Part shown: one piece after another, positions 8,980 through 12,425 of the stretch
Position numbering within the stretch: the stretch's first letter is position 1
Layout of the letters: every line of letters begins with the position of its first letter
Source of the DNA: Gammaproteobacteria bacterium
GTDB lineage: Bacteria; Pseudomonadota; Gammaproteobacteria; DSM-16500
NCBI GenBank assembly: GCA_004322325.1
Contig: SCTP01000142.1
Location: 1-12,425 of the forward strand
Length of the DNA: 12,425 nucleotides
Direction of reading: 5' to 3'
Notes under the pieces: model-generated
What the model saw: the letters and a program-made list of their open reading frames with translations, nothing else
Databases searched by the model: none
What the model was told of the DNA's origin: nothing
Program-made: the position numbers and the translations under genes

Positions 8980-10161
8980 ATGAATTTGCATGAATATCAA
9001 TCCAAACAATTACTAGCAGAGTATGGATTACCTGTTTCTCGAGGCGAAGTGGCCGCTAATGTGGAACAAGCAGTGGCTATCGCAAGTACCTTATCCACCC
9101 CACGCTGGGTCGTGAAAGCCCAAGTCCATGCAGGTGGCCGCGGAAAAGCGGGTGGTGTGAAAATTGTTTCCACCAAAGAAGAATTAGCTGAAGTAGTGAG
9201 ATCGCTGCTCGGCAAGCATCTGGTGACGTATCAAACGACGGCTGAAGGTCAGCCGGTTAACCAAGTGTTAATCGAAGAACCGTGCGATATCGAACGTGAG
9301 TTATATTTAGGCGCCGTGATTGATCGTTCCAAACAACGCATTGTTTTCATGGCATCTACTGAAGGTGGTGTGGAAATTGAAAAAGTAGCGGAAGAGCATC
9401 CTGAAAAAATCCTCACGACAGTGGTTGACCCGCTAGTAGGTGTGCAGCCTTATCAAGGGCGCCAATTAGCGTTTGCCTTGGGTTTAAAAGGAGAGCAAAT
9501 CAAACAATTTGTCCAACTTTTGATGGGCTTAGGTAAAATGTTTAAAGAATCGGATTTAAGCCTATTAGAAATTAATCCGCTTGTTATCACCAAGCAAGGT
9601 CAGTTATTGTGCCTAGACGCTAAAATCACGATTGATGATAACGCTCTCTATCGCCAACCTACCCTGCGTGCCATGCGTGATGCGTCACAAGAAGATGAAC
9701 GTGAAAATCGTGCGCGCGATTGGGAACTTAATTACATTGCTCTGGATGGCGATATCGGCTGCATGGTGAATGGAGCTGGTTTAGCCATGGCGACGATGGA
9801 TATGATTAAGCTGCATGGCGGCAATCCAGCTAACTTCTTAGATGTCGGCGGTGGCGCGACGAAAGAGCGTGTTTCTGAAGCGTTCAAGATTATTTTATCG
9901 GATACGAAAGTCAAAGCTATCTTAATTAATATCTTTGGCGGTATCGTCCGTTGCGACTTAATTGCAGAAGGAATCATGGGTGCGGTGGCAGAAGTAGGTA
10001 CTGCTTTACCTGTCGTCGTACGTTTAGAAGGGAATAATGCTGAATTAGGTGCGAAAATGCTAAATGACAGCAAAAAACAAGGTCTTAATATTATTGCTGC
10101 CGAAAGTTTTACAGATGCTGCCAAGAAAGTTGTCCAAGCAGCGGCTAACGTAGGGGTGTAA
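7822..10161 (+). CDS. Single ORF joining SucB (E2) and SucC (succinyl-CoA synthetase beta)
   Basis: The reading frame runs without a stop from the sucB ATG through the whole of sucC (779 codons). Residues 1-383 are a full dihydrolipoyl succinyltransferase, 384-386 are Gln-Pro-Pro, and 387-779 are a full SucC beginning at its normal Met. Elsewhere in bacteria these are separate genes. The two enzymes act in succession (E2 forms succinyl-CoA, SucCD consumes it), so a fusion has metabolic logic. However, the three-residue linker follows directly on the E2 C-terminus, which in known E2 cores packs at inter-trimer contacts, so room for a 393-residue extension is doubtful. The junction contains C6 (8974-8979), and changing this run by one base in either direction separates the genes. 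Start support is AAGGA at 7810-7814 with a 7-nt spacer, 13 bp after sucA. Whether the fused protein exists is uncertain. Confidence 0.6.
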   Translation: MAIEVKVPLLPESVSDAVVSTWHKKVGDPISQGENIVDLETDKVMLEVPAPADGVLKEIIKQTGSTVHSEELLAVIDTAAAASAKPAAVEQKPQVLQSVPASPSARRVAAEHDVDVSQVSGTGKGGRVMKENVMSFLDNQTPSVANVPVGARPEKRVPMTRIRARIAERLLEVTQTTAMLTTFNEINMQHVIDLRNRYKEKFEKVHKVRLGFMSFFVKACAEALKRSPVVNASLDGNDIVYHGYYDIGVAVSTERGLVVPVLRDADQMSMAEIEAKIAEYAEKARAGKLSLEEMQGGTFSITNGGVFGSLMATPLLNSPQCAILGMHKIQERPVAENGQVVIRPMMYVALSYDHRLIDGKESVTFLVTIKELLEDPTRLLLEVQPPMNLHEYQSKQLLAEYGLPVSRGEVAANVEQAVAIASTLSTPRWVVKAQVHAGGRGKAGGVKIVSTKEELAEVVRSLLGKHLVTYQTTAEGQPVNQVLIEEPCDIERELYLGAVIDRSKQRIVFMASTEGGVEIEKVAEEHPEKILTTVVDPLVGVQPYQGRQLAFALGLKGEQIKQFVQLLMGLGKMFKESDLSLLEINPLVITKQGQLLCLDAKITIDDNALYRQPTLRAMRDASQEDERENRARDWELNYIALDGDIGCMVNGAGLAMATMDMIKLHGGNPANFLDVGGGATKERVSEAFKIILSDTKVKAILINIFGGIVRCDLIAEGIMGAVAEVGTALPVVVRLEGNNAELGAKMLNDSKKQGLNIIAAESFTDAAKKVVQAAANVGV
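8971..8983 (+). other. sucB/sucC junction: CAA, six C's, then the sucC ATG
   Basis: The sucB frame reads GTA-CAA-CCC-CCC-ATG-AAT, continuing into sucC. If one C were removed or skipped, it would read CAA-CCC-CCA-TGA, stopping sucB at a TGA that overlaps the sucC ATG as ATGA, a standard arrangement for translational coupling. One extra C gives a stop at GCA-TGA, seven codons after the Gln. CAA may also descend from a lost TAA stop (one T-to-C change), because the family ends at or near this Val. CCC-C runs are known +1 slippage sites for prolyl-tRNA. Whether this is biology or a sequencing error cannot be decided here. Confidence 0.7.
8980..10161 (+). CDS. sucC: Succinyl-CoA synthetase beta subunit (as module of the fused ORF or from its own ATG)
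   Basis: SucC pairs with SucD to convert succinyl-CoA, phosphate and NDP to succinate, CoA and NTP. From the ATG at 8980 it is 393 residues (388 in E. coli) and begins with the family-standard [16 protein letters not shown], so no N-terminal part is missing. The ATP-grasp domain contains [15 protein letters not shown] (46-59). Glu197, Asn199 (LEINPL) and Asp213 match the metal/nucleotide residues of E. coli by number. The C-terminal CoA-ligase domain has the [12 protein letters not shown] region (290-301) and [17 protein letters not shown] at 8964-8969 lies about 10 nt before the ATG and could act as a ribosome site for independent translation. Nucleotide preference (ATP or GTP) is not judged. 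sucD follows after 5 bp. Confidence 0.93.
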   Translation: MNLHEYQSKQLLAEYGLPVSRGEVAANVEQAVAIASTLSTPRWVVKAQVHAGGRGKAGGVKIVSTKEELAEVVRSLLGKHLVTYQTTAEGQPVNQVLIEEPCDIERELYLGAVIDRSKQRIVFMASTEGGVEIEKVAEEHPEKILTTVVDPLVGVQPYQGRQLAFALGLKGEQIKQFVQLLMGLGKMFKESDLSLLEINPLVITKQGQLLCLDAKITIDDNALYRQPTLRAMRDASQEDERENRARDWELNYIALDGDIGCMVNGAGLAMATMDMIKLHGGNPANFLDVGGGATKERVSEAFKIILSDTKVKAILINIFGGIVRCDLIAEGIMGAVAEVGTALPVVVRLEGNNAELGAKMLNDSKKQGLNIIAAESFTDAAKKVVQAAANVGV

Positions 10162-10166
10162 GACAA

Positions 10167-11042
10167 ATGAGTATATTAGTTAATAAAAATACCAAAGTAA
10201 TTTGCCAAGGTTTTACCGGTAAACAAGGCACACTTCATTCTGAACAAGCCATTGCGTATGGCACCAACATGGTAGGTGGAGTTACCCCTGAGAAAGGTGG
10301 TCAAAGCCATCTGGGATTGCCTGTATTTAATACGGTGAAAGAAGCTTGTGAGGAAACGAAAGCAGATGCTTCCGTCATTTATGTTCCTGCGCCATTTTGT
10401 AAAGACTCTATTTTGGAAGCGGTGGAAGGTGGTATCAAACTGATCGTTTGTATTACCGAAGGCATTCCTGTCTTGGATATGCTTGAAGTGAAAGCGTGCA
10501 TTGACCAACATCCAGGGGTGCGTTTAATTGGCCCGAATTGCCCCGGTGTGATTACGCCTGGCGAATGCAAGATTGGCATTATGCCAGGTTACATTCATAA
10601 GCCAGGTAAAGTAGGGATTGTCTCTCGCTCTGGTACATTGACCTACGAAGCAGTCAAACAAACTTCTGATTTAGGATTAGGCCAAAGCACTTGCGTCGGT
10701 ATCGGTGGCGATCCGATTCCAGGAACCAACTTTATTGATGTGTTAGGCATGTTTGAAAAAGATCCGCAGACTGAAATCATTGTCATGGTAGGTGAAATTG
10801 GCGGCAGTGCTGAAGAAGAAGCGGCTGAGTTCATCAAGCAGCATGTGACTAAACCGGTGGTGGCATACATTGCTGGGGTGACAGCGCCGGCGGGTAAGCG
10901 CATGGGGCATGCTGGTGCGATTATTGCAGGTGGTAAAGGCACAGCGGCTGAAAAATTTAAAGCATTAGAAGCAGCTGGTGTGCATACGGTTCGTTCGCCT
11001 GCTGAAATCGGCAAAAAGGCAGCGGAATATGCTAGATCCTAA
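10167..11042 (+). CDS. sucD: Succinyl-CoA synthetase alpha subunit
   Basis: SucD carries the phosphohistidine intermediate and the CoA-binding Rossmann domain of succinyl-CoA synthetase. It has 291 residues (289 in E. coli). The N-terminal CoA-binding domain shows [18 protein letters not shown] (13-30) and the Gly-rich [10 protein letters not shown]. The catalytic His248 is in [18 protein letters not shown], equivalent to E. coli His246. AGGGG at 10152-10156, inside the end of sucC, is 10 nt before the ATG and supports the start. The stop lies inside serS (14-bp overlap), so sucC, sucD and serS are tightly linked for translation. Confidence 0.97.
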   Translation: MSILVNKNTKVICQGFTGKQGTLHSEQAIAYGTNMVGGVTPEKGGQSHLGLPVFNTVKEACEETKADASVIYVPAPFCKDSILEAVEGGIKLIVCITEGIPVLDMLEVKACIDQHPGVRLIGPNCPGVITPGECKIGIMPGYIHKPGKVGIVSRSGTLTYEAVKQTSDLGLGQSTCVGIGGDPIPGTNFIDVLGMFEKDPQTEIIVMVGEIGGSAEEEAAEFIKQHVTKPVVAYIAGVTAPAGKRMGHAGAIIAGGKGTAAEKFKALEAAGVHTVRSPAEIGKKAAEYARS

Positions 11043-12300
11043 ACTGGTTCGAAGTTCGATAGACACCGTAGCCGCGCAGTTAAAATCGCGCGGTTTTGTG
11101 GTTGATATCGCCAAATTTAATGCGTTGGAAGAACAGCGAAAATCCTTGCAAGTGAAAATGCAAGAATTACAAAATGAACGTAACGTTCGTTCCAAGGAAG
11201 TAGGGCTTGCTAAAGCAGCAGGCAAAAATGTGGAAGACGTATTAAAAAATTTGAAAGAATTAAGTGAAGCCTCCAAAAAGCAAGAAGAGCAATTTGCTGC
11301 CATTCAAGTGGAAATGGATGATTTCTTAGCACGCTTGCCGAATATTCCTCATTCCTCTGTTCCCATGGGTAAAAGTGAGGAGGATAATCAAGTGGTGCGC
11401 ACTTGCGGTGAGCCAAGAAAATTTTCTTTTACCCCCAAAGATCATGTCGATTTAGGCGCCCCGAATGGTTGGATGGATTTTGAAGCAGCGGCCAAAATTG
11501 CCGGTGCGCGTTTTACCGTATTACGGGGTCCATTAGCTAAATTGCACCGCGCGTTAATTCAATTTATGTTGGACTTACACACGCAAGAACACGGCTATCA
11601 AGAAATTACCGTGCCTTACATTGTCAATGCCGAGAGCGTTTTTGGGACCGGTCAATTGCCCAAATTCAAAGAAGATTTATTCACAGTTAATGGTGATAGC
11701 GAACGGTATTTAATTTCTACTTCTGAAATTGCGGTCACCAATACGGTGCGGGATGACATTTTAAATCTTGATCAATTACCTATTAAATACGTGTGTTATA
11801 GTGCTTGCTTTCGTAGCGAAGCGGGCTCTTATGGCAAAGACATGCGCGGCATGTTCCGCAATCATCAATTTGAAAAAGTGGAACTCGTGCACATTGTGCG
11901 GCCTGATCTTTCTTATCAAGCATTAGAAGAGTTAACCCAGCATGCCGAAACCGTATTGCAACGTTTGGAGTTACCCTATCGGGTGGTAACACTGTGTACG
12001 GCAGACCTTGGGTTTGGTGCAGCAAAAACGTATGATCTAGAAGTCTGGCTGCCCGGACAGCAGCGGTATCGCGAGATTTCTTCTTGCAGCAATACCGAGA
12101 GTTTTCAAGCACGGCGCATGAAAGCCAGATGGCGAGATGAAGCGGGTAAAATTGATTTAGTGCATACCTTGAATGGATCAGGCTTGGCGGTAGGCCGGAC
12201 GTTGATTGCCGTCGTTGAAAATTATCAAGACGAATTAGGGAGAATACATATTCCGAAAGTATTGCAACCGTATATGGATGGCCTTGAGGTAATTGAATAG
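11029..12300 (+). CDS. serS: Seryl-tRNA synthetase
   Basis: SerS charges tRNA-Ser (and tRNA-Sec where present) with serine; it is a class II synthetase acting as a cytosolic dimer. I start it at the ATG at 11029, giving 423 residues with the canonical [10 protein letters not shown] opening. AAGG (11016-11019) sits 9 nt upstream. A longer frame from 10978 lies wholly inside sucD and adds a basic, non-family N-terminus. A long coiled-coil tRNA-binding arm occupies about residues 28-100. Class II motif 1 surrounds [12 protein letters not shown], motif 2 is [15 protein letters not shown]...HQFEKVEL, and motif 3 is [19 protein letters not shown]. The EISSCSN serine-site segment is intact. The gene is placed directly behind sucD with a 14-bp overlap, which is not a neighbourhood I know for serS. 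Otherwise it is an ordinary bacterial-type SerS. Confidence 0.97.
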   Translation: MLDPKLVRSSIDTVAAQLKSRGFVVDIAKFNALEEQRKSLQVKMQELQNERNVRSKEVGLAKAAGKNVEDVLKNLKELSEASKKQEEQFAAIQVEMDDFLARLPNIPHSSVPMGKSEEDNQVVRTCGEPRKFSFTPKDHVDLGAPNGWMDFEAAAKIAGARFTVLRGPLAKLHRALIQFMLDLHTQEHGYQEITVPYIVNAESVFGTGQLPKFKEDLFTVNGDSERYLISTSEIAVTNTVRDDILNLDQLPIKYVCYSACFRSEAGSYGKDMRGMFRNHQFEKVELVHIVRPDLSYQALEELTQHAETVLQRLELPYRVVTLCTADLGFGAAKTYDLEVWLPGQQRYREISSCSNTESFQARRMKARWRDEAGKIDLVHTLNGSGLAVGRTLIAVVENYQDELGRIHIPKVLQPYMDGLEVIE

Positions 12301-12313
12301 GAGTCACGATATC

Positions 12314-12425
12314 GTGCGTATTATTAGTTATTTTTTCTTATTAATCATTATATTATTTGGCGTTACGTTCGCGGCACTGAATTCTGAATCGGTAGAGATT
12401 CATTACTACCTGGGTCAAACTACGC
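12314..12425 (+). CDS. lapA: LapA-like (DUF1049) membrane protein, N-terminal part, cut by window end
   Basis: A GTG start 13 bp after serS is preceded by AGGAG (12299-12303), which overlaps the serS stop and has a 10-nt spacer. The 37 visible residues begin VRIISYFFLLIIILFGVTFA, a transmembrane helix, followed by ALNSESVEIHYYLG. This matches the start of the LapA/YciS (DUF1049) family, whose members read 'hydrophobic helix, A-x-N-x-x-x-V-x-h-x-h-h-x-G'. In E. coli LapA is a small inner-membrane protein working with LapB in control of LpxC and lipopolysaccharide assembly. The name rests on a short motif only, so the family assignment is probable and the function is by analogy. It continues beyond the window. 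Confidence 0.7.
   Translation, partial: MRIISYFFLLIIILFGVTFAALNSESVEIHYYLGQTT

Noticed and set aside
8974..8980. Classical -1 frameshift heptamer at the sucB/sucC joint
   Set aside because: C-CCC-CCA would need codons CCC-CCA in the incoming frame, but the sucB frame reads CCC-CCC-ATG; only +1 slippage fits the layout.
10978..11028. Upstream extension of serS (17 more codons from an ATG at 10978)
   Set aside because: It lies wholly in the sucD coding region, has no family match, and the ATG at 11029 gives the canonical SerS N-terminus with a ribosome site at the right distance.
324..12425. CRISPR arrays, tRNA genes, insertion sequences, toxin or defence genes
   Set aside because: The region is filled by conserved metabolic genes with short gaps; no spaced direct repeats, cloverleaf or transposase motifs were seen.

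Overview
This window is a nearly complete TCA-cycle gene cluster from a gammaproteobacterium. The gene order (gltA divergent from sdhCDAB-sucAB-sucCD), the residue numbering of the Sdh and citrate synthase proteins (almost identical to E. coli), the slightly AT-leaning codon use and a dispersed-looking palindromic repeat fit a gammaproteobacterium. A Coxiella/Legionella-type lineage is my guess, inferred from protein flavour and not provable from the sequence alone.

Layout. At the left edge is the 3' end of a plus-strand gene for an outer-membrane beta-barrel protein. It converges on gltA (citrate synthase, minus strand), and both reading frames end inside one palindromic repeat at about 286-334. 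Between gltA and sdhC lies a 145-bp divergent regulatory region with a good sigma70-type promoter for sdhC (TTGATT, 17 bp, TATAAT). From there one tightly packed plus-strand run continues to the right edge: sdhC, sdhD, sdhA, sdhB (succinate dehydrogenase), sucA (2-oxoglutarate dehydrogenase E1), sucB (E2) joined in frame to sucC (succinyl-CoA synthetase beta), sucD (alpha), serS (seryl-tRNA synthetase, overlapping sucD by 14 bp) and the start of a lapA-like membrane protein gene. No intrinsic terminator is visible within this run.

How the genes work together. GltA makes citrate. SucA and SucB, with an E3 (lpd) encoded elsewhere, convert 2-oxoglutarate to succinyl-CoA. SucC and SucD convert that to succinate with nucleotide triphosphate formation. 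SdhCDAB oxidises succinate and passes electrons to quinone. SerS and LapA have no direct metabolic link and appear to share the transcript.

The most notable point is that sucB and sucC form one open reading frame of 779 codons. The junction is a run of six C's directly before the sucC ATG. One C fewer would end sucB at a TGA overlapping that ATG (ATGA), and one C more would also end sucB a few codons later. The fusion is therefore either real, a one-base sequencing or assembly error, or a site where translational +1 slippage could yield both fused and separate products. Apart from this, the repeat carrying two convergent stop codons, and the unusual serS/lapA neighbourhood, the region is ordinary core metabolism.
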